15,692 nt of DNA from assembly GCA_044227705.1 (NCBI GenBank), contig JBGAWE010000094.1:1-15692 (forward strand), given 5' to 3'. The notes beneath the pieces are model-generated. The model had not been told where the DNA came from and ran no database searches. It saw only the letters and a list, made by a program, of their open reading frames with translations. The position numbers were made by a program, and so were the translations under genes. Below are positions 1-7,558 of the stretch, piece by piece. Source of the DNA: JANOQP01 sp044227705 (GTDB taxonomy: Bacteria; Bacteroidota; Bacteroidia; Chitinophagales; Saprospiraceae). Each line of letters begins with the position of its first letter. Within the stretch, counting starts at the first letter, position 1.

Positions 1-12
1 CCGTCGAAAACA

Positions 13-34
13 GCCCGTTTGACGGGGCCTTTTT
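13..34 (+). terminator. Rho-independent terminator of an off-window gene
   Basis: GCCCGT (13-18), a TTG loop and ACGGGGC (22-28) form a six-pair stem with one bulged G, followed by a run of five T (30-34). This suits the end of a plus-strand gene lying left of the window. The minus-strand reading also ends in a short T-rich tail, so it may work both ways. Confidence 0.5.
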
Positions 35-351
35 CGTAAGGCGGGGCAAAAGTATCTCGACATTTCAGACCACCAACCCTTTCCTCAAAAAATGATTCAA
101 AAAAATTTCCGGAGGAAGTTTCCCCGACCTGCAGCTCGACCCGCCAGCCGTTGGTGACAAATGGCAGAGGCTGAACCAACTGAACCAACCAACATCTTCG
201 AGCTGCTGCGCGGCTGCCTTTTCTGTCGGCGGTTGGCTGCAAGTTTTCATGTGAAACCTTGGTGAGCGTCACGAGGAGGCCCTTTGGGGACGTCGTGCAA
301 CAGGCAGTGGGCATGAAGTTGGCTTGTCCAGTTCTCAAAAAAGCTCGCTTC
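35..351. other. Intergenic region upstream of the metalloprotease
   Basis: This stretch of about 317 bases has no convincing gene. It contains a perfect 9-bp tandem repeat, TGAACCAAC, at 172-180 and 181-189. A GTTGGT at 150-155 could pair with the ACCAAC of either copy, giving two alternative small hairpins. I see no clear Bacteroidota promoter (TTTG with TAnnTTTG at the right spacing). It presumably holds the promoter and leader of the protease gene. Confidence 0.4.
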
Positions 352-2862
352 ATGTCTACCAGCTTCAAGACCATTTTGACCGCCGCGGCGGTCATCTCCC
401 TTTCGGTTGGGGCGATGGCCCAATCCGGTTTTTTCACCAAAATCGACGGCCCTCTGCCTTCCGCGCCAAGGGTGCATTTGGCCAACTTCAAAAAAACAAC
501 CGTCCTTCGATTCGACGAGGCCAGACTGCGCGACCATCTCCTCCACGCCCCGCTGGAACGGAGCGGGCTGGCGGGCATCCCCCTCGAAGTGCCGCTGCCG
601 GACGGCTCGACGGAGACGTTCGACCTGTTCGAGTCGAGCAACCTCTCTCCCGAGATCGCGGCGGAACATCCCAACATCAAGACCTATTGCGGCAACGGGC
701 AGCGGCGGCGTTCGCTCGTTTTGCGGATGAACCTGACGGAGCTTGGCCTCTCAGCCGTCGTCCTCAACGTGGCGGGGAGCGTGGCCTGTTTCGAGCCCTT
801 CCCGGTTCCGGAAAGGGAGCTTTGCCTTTCTTATCTGGCATCGGAGGCCGTCGCGCCCGAGTTTTTGAAAAAATCGGAGTGCAGGCTGGAGGACATCGCG
901 CAAGAGCCGGACCGCCGCCACCGCCCTGCCCCCGCGACCGGTCGCAACAACACCGGCGGCACGCTGCGCACCTACCGGCTGGCGATGGCTGCGGACGGAG
1001 AGTTCACCCAAAAGTTCGGCAACGGCACCCAGTCGGGCGGGCTGGCGGCACTGACCAACTATGTGAACACCTCCAACGCCATCTTCCGAAACGACCTCTG
1101 CATCCACTTAACGCTGGTCAGCGGGACGAATCTCGTCTACACCAACCCGGCGACCGACCCCTATTCCAATGTTGAAACCGACATGCTCGAAGAGAACCAG
1201 ACCAATGTCGATGCCGTCGTCGGCTCGACGAACTACGACGTGGCGCACGTCCTCGGCTTCGATGCGGACTACGGCTCTGGCGGCGGCGTGGCGCAGGTCG
1301 AAGGTGCATGCTACGATCCGTTAAAAGCACAGGGCGCCAGCATCGTCGGCGAGGGCTACGGGCAGGTTTTTTACGACCAATTGGTGGCGCACGAGCTGGG
1401 CCACCAGTTCGGCATGAACCATTCCTACAACAGCACCATCCCCGTCTGCACCTCGCGACACGCAGCCACCTCCGTCGAGCCGGGCGCGGGCTGCACCATT
1501 ATGAGCTACGGCTTCACCTGCAACACGGACGACTATTTCTCCTCCACCTCGAACGGCCCCGTCCTCAATTTCCACGCGAAGAGCTTCGAGGAGGTCGAAA
1601 TCTTCATCGCCACGCCCGGTTATGGCGACTGCTTCACCACGGTTTCGACCGGCAACTCGGCCCCCGTCGTGACCATGCCCGGCGCGTTCACCGTCCCGAA
1701 ATCCACGCCGTTCTCGCTCACAGGGGCCGGCAACACGCCCGGCTCGGGCGACTCTTATACCTATAGTTGGGAGAGCAATGATGTCGGTGCCGTCGCGCCC
1801 GACGCGGCGACGCTGGGCAACACGGCAGAGCCGCCCTTCTTCCGCACCTACGCGCCGACGAGCTGGAACACGCGCAACTTCCCCCTGCTTTCGGCAATTT
1901 TGGACGGGACGAACCAGGCCGTCGGCGACAAGCTCCCCTCCGTCAGCACGACCCTCCACCAGCGGCTCACCCTGCGCGACAACAATGCCTCGGGCGGCGG
2001 CGCGGCCTACGGCGACGTCAACATTACGGTCGACGGGAGCCTCGGCCCCTTCCTCGTGACCTCCAACCTGTCGGGAACCTATCAGGGAAACTCCAGCCAG
2101 ACCGTCACCTGGAGCGTGAACGGCACGAGCGCGGCCACGCCAAACGTCAAGATTTCCCTCTCGACCGACGGCGGAACGACCTTCGCGACCACCCTCGCGG
2201 CCTCCACGCCTAACGACGGGAGCCAGTCCGTCACCTTGCCCAACGTCGCCACGTCGACCGCACGGCTCAAGGTGGAGGCGGTCGGCAACATCTTTTTCGA
2301 CATCTCCAACTCGAATTTCACCATCCAGGCCGCACTCCCCATCGAGGTGGTGCGCTTTTCGGCAAAGGCCGCGCCGGGCACGGCCACCGCCCTCGAATGG
2401 GAGACCGGCTCCGAGGCCGACCTTGACGGGTTTGACATTGAATGGATGGAAGAAGGCGGGGAATGGACAACCGTCGGCTTCGTCGCCGCCAAAAACAGGG
2501 CGGCGACCTATGGGTTCTTGCACAAAACCCCGCGCCTCGGCGAAAACCTCTATCGGCTGAAATCGGTGGGCCGCGACGGCGGTTTTTCCTTTTCGCCCGT
2601 CGAGGCCGTCCGGTTCGACGGGCACCAGCGGCCGATGTCCGTCTCGCCCAACCCGGCCGCCGACTGGCTATTCTTTTCCGGGCTGGAAGTGGAGGGAGGC
2701 GAACTGTCGGTTCGGGTGAGCAGCGTCGCCGGACAGGTGGCCATCGGCGAGACTCCCGTGACCGCTGCCGCGCTCGACATCTCGGCGTTGCCTTCGGGGG
2801 CCTATTTCGTCGAACTGATGGGCGGCGGCAAGCGGGAGGTTTTCAGGTTCGTCAAAAAGTGA
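352..2862 (+). CDS. Secreted reprolysin-like zinc metalloprotease with T9SS sorting domain
   Basis: An 836-residue predicted extracellular protease. A signal peptide covers about residues 1-24, ending in AMAQ. A propeptide-like region (about 40-190) has the DLFESSNLSPEIAAEHP stretch I associate with Bacteroidota secreted metalloproteases. The catalytic domain (about 205-430) has the metzincin motif HELGHQFGMNH at 347-357 (zinc ligands H347, H351, H357; catalytic E348) and a Met-turn CTIMSYG around M384. Beta-sandwich-like domains follow (about 437-660), then the FN3-like domain common before T9SS tails (662-755). The type A sorting domain (761-836) starts with SPNPAADW and ends in KREVFRFVKK. 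The ATG at 352 is chosen because it puts the signal peptide at the N-terminus; the frame extends upstream to a TTG at 259. Its stop lies 9 bp from that of the converging AMP nucleosidase gene. Substrate unknown. Confidence 0.93.
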   Translation: MSTSFKTILTAAAVISLSVGAMAQSGFFTKIDGPLPSAPRVHLANFKKTTVLRFDEARLRDHLLHAPLERSGLAGIPLEVPLPDGSTETFDLFESSNLSPEIAAEHPNIKTYCGNGQRRRSLVLRMNLTELGLSAVVLNVAGSVACFEPFPVPERELCLSYLASEAVAPEFLKKSECRLEDIAQEPDRRHRPAPATGRNNTGGTLRTYRLAMAADGEFTQKFGNGTQSGGLAALTNYVNTSNAIFRNDLCIHLTLVSGTNLVYTNPATDPYSNVETDMLEENQTNVDAVVGSTNYDVAHVLGFDADYGSGGGVAQVEGACYDPLKAQGASIVGEGYGQVFYDQLVAHELGHQFGMNHSYNSTIPVCTSRHAATSVEPGAGCTIMSYGFTCNTDDYFSSTSNGPVLNFHAKSFEEVEIFIATPGYGDCFTTVSTGNSAPVVTMPGAFTVPKSTPFSLTGAGNTPGSGDSYTYSWESNDVGAVAPDAATLGNTAEPPFFRTYAPTSWNTRNFPLLSAILDGTNQAVGDKLPSVSTTLHQRLTLRDNNASGGGAAYGDVNITVDGSLGPFLVTSNLSGTYQGNSSQTVTWSVNGTSAATPNVKISLSTDGGTTFATTLAASTPNDGSQSVTLPNVATSTARLKVEAVGNIFFDISNSNFTIQAALPIEVVRFSAKAAPGTATALEWETGSEADLDGFDIEWMEEGGEWTTVGFVAAKNRAATYGFLHKTPRLGENLYRLKSVGRDGGFSFSPVEAVRFDGHQRPMSVSPNPAADWLFFSGLEVEGGELSVRVSSVAGQVAIGETPVTAAALDISALPSGAYFVELMGGGKREVFRFVKK

Positions 2863-2871
2863 TTCCGGCCG

Positions 2872-3645
2872 TCAAAAACGCAGGTGCTTCACCGTCAGCG
2901 AGTTGTTGATGAGCTGCTTGAGCGAGTCGATGCCGATTTTGAGGTGCGTCTCGGCAAAGTCGGTCGTCACCCGCAGGTCGCCGGTCTCGGTCTTCACGCC
3001 CTCGGGCGTCATCGGCATATCGCTCACAAGGAGGATGGCCCCGGTGGGCATGTGATTTTTAAAGGCGGCGACGAATAGGGTCGCCGTCTCCATGTCGATG
3101 GCGATGCAGCGCAGCTCGCGGAGGTACTCCTTGAAGTCCTCGCGATGCTCCCAGACGCGCTTGTTGGTGGTGTAAACGGTGCCGGTCCAGTAATCGAGGT
3201 TGTAGTCGCGGATGGTGGTGGATATGGCTTTTTGAAGCGCGAAGGCGGGAAGGGCGGGCACCTCCTCGGGCATGTAGTCGTTCGACGTGCCCTCGCCCCG
3301 GACGGCGGCGATGGGCAAAATCAGGTCGCCGACCTTGTTCTTCCCCGTCTTCAGGCCGCCGCACTTTCCCAAAAAGACGATGGCCTTCGGATGGACGGCG
3401 TCCAAAAGGTCGATGATGGTGCCCGCGTTGGGGCTGCCCATGCCGAAGTTGATGATGGTGATGTTGTCGGCCGTCGCGCTGGGCATGGCCCGGTCGGCCC
3501 CCTTTACTTCGACGCCGTACCAGTCGGCGAACATCCTGACGTAGTTACCGAAGTTGACGAGGATGACGTACTCGCCGAACTCCCCCAGCGCGGTGCCGGT
3601 GTAGCGCGGCAGCCAGTTCTCGACGATTTCTTTTTTCGTTTTCAT
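2872..3645 (-). CDS. amn: AMP nucleosidase, short Bacteroidota form
   Basis: A 257-residue cytoplasmic enzyme predicted to hydrolyse AMP to adenine and ribose 5-phosphate (purine salvage and AMP-level control). Phosphorylase-superfamily features are visible: FGMGSPNAGT (67-76), FLGKCGGLKTG (91-101), the RGEGTS loop (116-121), AIDMETATLF (182-191) with the ribose-binding Met-Glu pair, and LLVSDMPMTPEG (205-216), where the Asp would contact the base. It lacks the long N-terminal domain of the E. coli enzyme, as is usual in this phylum. The start at 3645 gives the typical MKTKKEIVENWLPRYTG N-terminus; the frame runs on to 3693 but those 16 residues look like leader. It lies 65 bp after the AraC-like gene on the same strand, so co-transcription is possible. 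Another nucleoside phosphorylase-type activity is the main alternative. Confidence 0.9.
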   Translation of the reverse strand: MKTKKEIVENWLPRYTGTALGEFGEYVILVNFGNYVRMFADWYGVEVKGADRAMPSATADNITIINFGMGSPNAGTIIDLLDAVHPKAIVFLGKCGGLKTGKNKVGDLILPIAAVRGEGTSNDYMPEEVPALPAFALQKAISTTIRDYNLDYWTGTVYTTNKRVWEHREDFKEYLRELRCIAIDMETATLFVAAFKNHMPTGAILLVSDMPMTPEGVKTETGDLRVTTDFAETHLKIGIDSLKQLINNSLTVKHLRF

Positions 3646-3710
3646 GAAATGATGGCCGACCGGAATGCGGGCAGCAGCGGCAAATTTGGCCACGCCCGCT
3701 CGATTCCCCG

Positions 3711-5084
3711 TTATTTTTGGATGCCGCGCCCATTCTCCTCCGATTGAAGGCCCGTGCTCTTCCAGCCAACACCGTTTCGCTTTTTGAACTCGCCCGGGGT
3801 CGTGCCGACGTGCTTCTTGAAAAGCCCAAAAAACGCCGACTTCGAGTTGAAGCCTGATTCCTGCGCGATGGCGAAGTTGGTCAGGTGCTGCTTATCGGCA
3901 TCCAGCAGCGCGGTCTTCACCTCCTCTATCCGGTAGAAGTTGACGAAGTCGTAGAAGCTCTTTCCGCACCCGTTGTTGAGCACCTCGGAAAGATCCTTCT
4001 CTTTCAGGCCGACGGACTGGGCAAGCATCTGGAGGGTCAGGTCGGGGTTTCGATAAGGCCTTTGAGAGGCCATCGCGGCTTCGAGCGCGGCCTTCGCTGC
4101 CATGATTTTTCCGTTCGGCAGCCGGGTTTCCTTCGGCAAGTTTTTGAGCGGCTGGAAAATGACCTCCTTCTTGAACACCAAGAAATACGAGCTCCACAAA
4201 GTGAACGCCGCGATGCACAGCCAAAGCGGATGGTAGTCCAGCCAAGTGGACATCAAATCGAAAAAGTGGAAGTTGCCGAATACCATGACCGCCATCACCC
4301 CGATGGCGGTCATCAAGAAGGTGAGCAGGCCGCGCCCGAACCTGCCGGGCGCGCCCTCGCGCCCCGCCCGCGCCGTCAGGATGCTGTAATAGCTGCCGCT
4401 GGCGACGAAGGCGAGCTGCTCGGCCAGGCCTGGGAAGTGGTCGTAGTTGTTGTAGAAGGCCGCTTGCCGCCAGGTTTCCGGGCCAAGGAAAAGAGCGGTG
4501 TGCAGCCCGTGCACAATCCCGGCGGGCAGGAAATGGAGCAGGTCGCGCCTCGAAAACCGGGCCTCGGCCGACCGGGCCGTCGAAAAATAGAAGAACAGCG
4601 CAGGCCCGGCGGCGAGCAGGAACGAGGCGGGGAAGAACGCCCACTTCGCCGTCGCGTGCATCGAGTACTCCGTGCCGTAGAGCTGGTTCTTGAAACTGTA
4701 CAGCACGAAACTGCCGAAGAACACGAAAAAGAAAACCATCGGCAGCTCGCGCCTGAACCGGAAAAACGCTGACGCGCCGAGGAAAATCGCCAAAAAGTTG
4801 ACCGGGTAGAACAGCTTGTGGTGGTAGAAATTGGTCTCCGAACTTTCGAAGATGGCCTCGAAGGCCCGGTTCCGGCCCCGCGAAGCAGGGATCAGCGGCA
4901 TCCCGCAGCCCTCGCACGCGCCCGGGCCCGGCAGCACCCTGCCGTGCTGCGAGCAGCCGCAGGGCGGGCAGACGTAGCCGCCCCCCTCCCCGCTGCCGCC
5001 CGCCCTCAGCTCGCCGACCAAAGCGACACTGCCCGCGAGCAGCAGACAGTAGAGGACGGACAGGAGGACGCCAGCGTGGTTCAT
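3711..5084 (-). CDS. Membrane-bound AraC-family regulator with Cys-rich metal-binding-like module
   Basis: A 457-residue predicted one-component membrane regulator. Residues 4-21 form a first hydrophobic helix. Residues 37-65 hold a Cys-rich module: CPPCGC (39-44), then PGPGACEGCGMPLIP (52-66), with Cys at 39, 42, 44, 57 and 60. It resembles the heavy-metal-binding domain (YxCPMHP...PGxCPxCGM) of copper and zinc efflux proteins. About seven hydrophobic helices follow (roughly 91-109, 115-131, 147-167, 183-200, 221-236, 252-270, 286-304). The AraC HTH domain occupies about 345-436 (LTLQMLAQSVGLKEKDLSEVL, then FAIAQESGFNSKSAFFGLFKKHVGTTPGEF). Eight helices with the N-terminus inside would place the Cys module in the periplasm and the HTH in the cytoplasm, which is consistent. 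The start at 5084 is preferred because the upstream extension adds only hydrophilic residues. Divergent from the DJ-1 gene; ligand inferred, not shown. Confidence 0.85.
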   Translation of the reverse strand: MNHAGVLLSVLYCLLLAGSVALVGELRAGGSGEGGGYVCPPCGCSQHGRVLPGPGACEGCGMPLIPASRGRNRAFEAIFESSETNFYHHKLFYPVNFLAIFLGASAFFRFRRELPMVFFFVFFGSFVLYSFKNQLYGTEYSMHATAKWAFFPASFLLAAGPALFFYFSTARSAEARFSRRDLLHFLPAGIVHGLHTALFLGPETWRQAAFYNNYDHFPGLAEQLAFVASGSYYSILTARAGREGAPGRFGRGLLTFLMTAIGVMAVMVFGNFHFFDLMSTWLDYHPLWLCIAAFTLWSSYFLVFKKEVIFQPLKNLPKETRLPNGKIMAAKAALEAAMASQRPYRNPDLTLQMLAQSVGLKEKDLSEVLNNGCGKSFYDFVNFYRIEEVKTALLDADKQHLTNFAIAQESGFNSKSAFFGLFKKHVGTTPGEFKKRNGVGWKSTGLQSEENGRGIQK

Positions 5085-5245
5085 GTCGCAAAAAACGGCG
5101 AACCGGCCCGTTTCGGCCGCAGGCACCGGCAAATGAGTCCATTTGGAAGGGTTTGCACCCCACAGGGCCGCCTCAATGCCCGCCGGGCGCGGGGCGGCGC
5201 GGACTTTTGGGACATCCTTTCACAAATAAAAGACACGCCATCACC
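5085..5245. promoter_or_regulatory. Divergent promoter region between the AraC regulator and DJ-1 genes
   Basis: This 161-bp region must hold both promoters. It contains a perfect inverted repeat, CAAATG-agtc-CATTTG, at 5130-5145. Three bases further on is a second small one, GGGT-ttgc-ACCC, at 5149-5160. Both lie near the middle and are candidate operators, perhaps for the adjacent regulator. No strong consensus promoter boxes were recognised on either strand. Confidence 0.4.
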
Positions 5246-6541
5246 ATGAAGTGTTTTCTGAAAGCGGCCCTCATCGCCGTCGCCACGCTCACCATGAACC
5301 TCCTGCCCGCACAGACCATCGAGAAACCGCTCTCGGTGGGCATTTTCGTCTATCCGGGCGTCGAAATCCTCGATTTCTCGGGGCCGTCGGAGGTCTTTGG
5401 CTCCGCCCCGGGGTTCAAGCCTTTCGTCGTGGCGTTCAAAAAGGAGCCGGTTGTGGCGCAGGGCTTCGTCACCATCACCCCACAGTACTCAATCGACGAC
5501 TGCCCGCCGACCGATATCCTCGTCTTCCCCGGCGGCGGCACGGGCAGCGTGATGAACGAGCAGAGACTGGTCGACTGGATAAAAGAACGGGCACAGACCA
5601 CGCAGGTCGTGATGTCGGTCTGCACCGGGGCGGGCCTCCTGTCGAAGGCCGGGCTGCTCGACGGCATGGAGGTGACGACCTTCCACGGCTATCTCGAGGA
5701 GCTGCAAAAGATCACGCCCATGGCCAAGGTGCTCGCCGAGACCCGTTTTGTCGACAACGGGCAGATCATCACGACCGCCGGGGTCTCGGCCGGCACCGAC
5801 GGCGCGCTGCACGTCGTGGCAAAGATCAAGGGCGAGGCAGCCGCGGAGGCCACCGCCTTCTATATGGAATACGACCGCTGGCGGCCCGGCGAGGGGAAGG
5901 TCGTCGAGACGCCGTTCATGCGCGACGTGCGCAAGTTTGGCCTCGAAGCCAGCCTTAAAAACCACGAGCCGAGCGGTGGCATGCCGCTCTACTACCCGGG
6001 CGAGCTGTCGGATGCGGCGACGGGCCTCCTCGCCTCCAAGCCGTCGGAGAGCGAGGCCATTTTCCGCTTCCTGTTGAAGTGCACGCCGCCCACGCCAGCT
6101 CTGTTCGACGGCCTCGGCAGGTCGCTCGAAAAACAGGGCAAGACGGCTCCCCCCGACAGCCGCTCCTTTTTGGAAAAATTGGGGGCAGGCGATGTCGCCT
6201 GGGCGCGGTCCGTGCATCAAAAGGCGATGAAGTCCGAGCCGGGCTGGCTGCTCTTCACCGAGGACGACCTCAACCAGGCGGGATACGGCTTGTCGAACAA
6301 CAAAAAAAGCGCGCCAGCCCTCGATGTCTTCAAATGGGCGACCGAGCTATTCCCCGATTCCCCGAACGCGTGGGACAGCCTCTCGGAGTTCTACGAGGCA
6401 CATGGCGAGAACGCCCAAGCCATCGCCGCGAGCGAGGCCTGTCTGTCCAAACTGCCCGGCGCGGGCTTCGACGAACGCCGCAGGGTCATGTATGAAAACA
6501 TCTCTAGGGAGCGCATCGAGCGGCTCAGGGCAAAGCCCTGA
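5246..6541 (+). CDS. Exported DJ-1/PfpI-family protein with C-terminal TPR-like region
   Basis: A 431-residue protein. A signal peptide of about 23 residues ends in LLPAQ. A DJ-1/PfpI domain covers about 29-210: VGIFVYPGVEILDFSGPSEVF (31-51), VFPGGGTGS (93-101), and the nucleophile elbow VVMSVCTGAG with C126 and T127. GVSAGTDGALHVV (179-191) resembles isocyanide hydratase (InhA-like) enzymes, and D43 sits where that family has its active-site Asp. After a linker, residues about 317-415 look like TPR helices (ALDVFKWATELFPDSPNAWDSLSEFYEAHGENAQAIAASE). The true start is the ATG at 5246; the frame upstream to 5153 lacks signal character. It is divergent from the membrane AraC regulator and converges with the dioxygenase gene, stops 12 bp apart. 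Isocyanide hydratase, stress chaperone and sensor roles all remain possible; none can be chosen from sequence. Confidence 0.85.
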   Translation: MKCFLKAALIAVATLTMNLLPAQTIEKPLSVGIFVYPGVEILDFSGPSEVFGSAPGFKPFVVAFKKEPVVAQGFVTITPQYSIDDCPPTDILVFPGGGTGSVMNEQRLVDWIKERAQTTQVVMSVCTGAGLLSKAGLLDGMEVTTFHGYLEELQKITPMAKVLAETRFVDNGQIITTAGVSAGTDGALHVVAKIKGEAAAEATAFYMEYDRWRPGEGKVVETPFMRDVRKFGLEASLKNHEPSGGMPLYYPGELSDAATGLLASKPSESEAIFRFLLKCTPPTPALFDGLGRSLEKQGKTAPPDSRSFLEKLGAGDVAWARSVHQKAMKSEPGWLLFTEDDLNQAGYGLSNNKKSAPALDVFKWATELFPDSPNAWDSLSEFYEAHGENAQAIAASEACLSKLPGAGFDERRRVMYENISRERIERLRAKP

Positions 6542-6553
6542 ACGGGAGCGGCG

Positions 6554-7432
6554 TCAACCGATCCGCACGGAGGTCATCGTCAGCGACCCCGCGACGGCCT
6601 TGTCGTTGAAAATCTCGGCGGCCTCCCCTTTTTCCTGCAAGCCGAGCGTGTAGAGCAACGGGTAATAGTGGTCGGGCGTGGGGATGGCCAGCCGTGCCGA
6701 CGCTCCGAGCGAGTAATGGTCGAGGAGCGGCCGGTGGTCGCCGTCGAGGATCTTCTTTTTGAAAAGCTCGTTCATCTCGATGGCCCAGTCGAAGCCGTAG
6801 TCCGAGTCGATTTTTGAGAAATCAACCATCCGCAGGTTGTGCACCATGTTGCCGCTGCCGATGATGAGGATGCCCTTTTTCCGGAGGGAGGAAAGCTCGC
6901 GGGCCAGCGCGTAGTGGTATTCGCCCGGCTTTGCGTAGTCGATGCTCAACTGCAGGACGGGGATGTCGGCCTTCGGGTACATCGGCAGCGTGACCGACCA
7001 CGCGCCGTGGTCGAGGCCCCAATCTTGGTTGAGGCCGACGGTAGTCGACTTCACCTCCTCGGCGATGGACTTCGCCAGCTCGGGGTCGCCGGGCGCGGGG
7101 TATTGCGCGTCAAAAAGAGCCTTCGGGAAGCCGCCGAAGTCGTGGATGGTCTGCGGCTTTTCCATCGCGGTGACGTGCGTCCCGTCCGTCAGCCAGTGGG
7201 CGGAGACGACAAGGATGGCCTTCGGTCGCGGCATCTCGGTCGCCAGTTGCCGCCAGCCCTGCGTGAATTGGTTGTCCTCCAGCGCGTTCATCGGGCTGCC
7301 GTGGCCGACGAAGAGGGCGGGCATCCGCTCGTCCTGCTCGGGCAGCGCGTCGCGCAGGGACTGGAGGGCGGTGCCGAGGGCGGCGGTGCCGGTTGCGGTG
7401 GCCATGATTTTCAGGAACTGCTTGCGTTGCAT
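6554..7432 (-). CDS. ygiD: 4,5-DOPA extradiol dioxygenase-like protein (LigB superfamily)
   Basis: A 292-residue protein of the LigB-type extradiol dioxygenases. The zinc-ligand histidines of E. coli YgiD (H22, H57, H177, H234) have clear counterparts at H44 (FVGHGSPMNA), H79 (VVSAHWLTDG), H198 (GNMVHNLRM) and H255 (PTPDHYYPLL), and DWGLDHGAWSV (137-147) is also present. It probably opens catechol rings at the 4,5 position; the natural substrate is unknown. The start at 7432 gives MQRKQFLKIMATATGTAALG, a short Tat- or Sec-like leader found before the core; the longer frame to 7498 runs into the terminator of the giant gene. It lies 126 bp after that gene on the same strand, with the terminator between, so it probably has its own promoter. 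It converges with the DJ-1 gene. Confidence 0.88.
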   Translation of the reverse strand: MQRKQFLKIMATATGTAALGTALQSLRDALPEQDERMPALFVGHGSPMNALEDNQFTQGWRQLATEMPRPKAILVVSAHWLTDGTHVTAMEKPQTIHDFGGFPKALFDAQYPAPGDPELAKSIAEEVKSTTVGLNQDWGLDHGAWSVTLPMYPKADIPVLQLSIDYAKPGEYHYALARELSSLRKKGILIIGSGNMVHNLRMVDFSKIDSDYGFDWAIEMNELFKKKILDGDHRPLLDHYSLGASARLAIPTPDHYYPLLYTLGLQEKGEAAEIFNDKAVAGSLTMTSVRIG

Positions 7433-7490
7433 GATCCCCCAAAACAGCGGCCCGGGCAGAAAGTTTGCTGCCATCTTTTGCTCAACAAAA

Positions 7491-7525
7491 AAGGCCAACC
7501 CGCTGAAAATCAGCGAGTTGGCCTT
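7491..7525 (-). terminator. Rho-independent terminator of the giant adhesin gene
   Basis: AAGGCCAACCCGCTGA (7491-7506), an AAA loop and TCAGCGAGTTGGCCTT (7510-7525) form a 16-pair stem. The only imperfect pair (7500/7516) is a G-U wobble in the minus-strand RNA but a C-A mismatch on plus, and the minus strand continues into a T run. Both point to termination of the adhesin transcript, 34 bp past its stop. The plus side also has TTTTT (7528-7532), so some bidirectional action is possible. Confidence 0.85.
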
Positions 7526-7558
7526 CGTTTTTGGACAGAGCCGGCCTGGGCGGGCGGC

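Noticed and set aside
65..669. Minus-strand frames of 61 and 140 codons upstream of and overlapping the protease start
   Set aside because: No domains or start context; the second is opposite the real protease frame.
1321..2625. 434-codon open frame antisense to the metalloprotease
   Set aside because: It is the mirror of a real GC-rich coding frame, is low-complexity in Arg/Gly/Val, and shows no recognisable domain.
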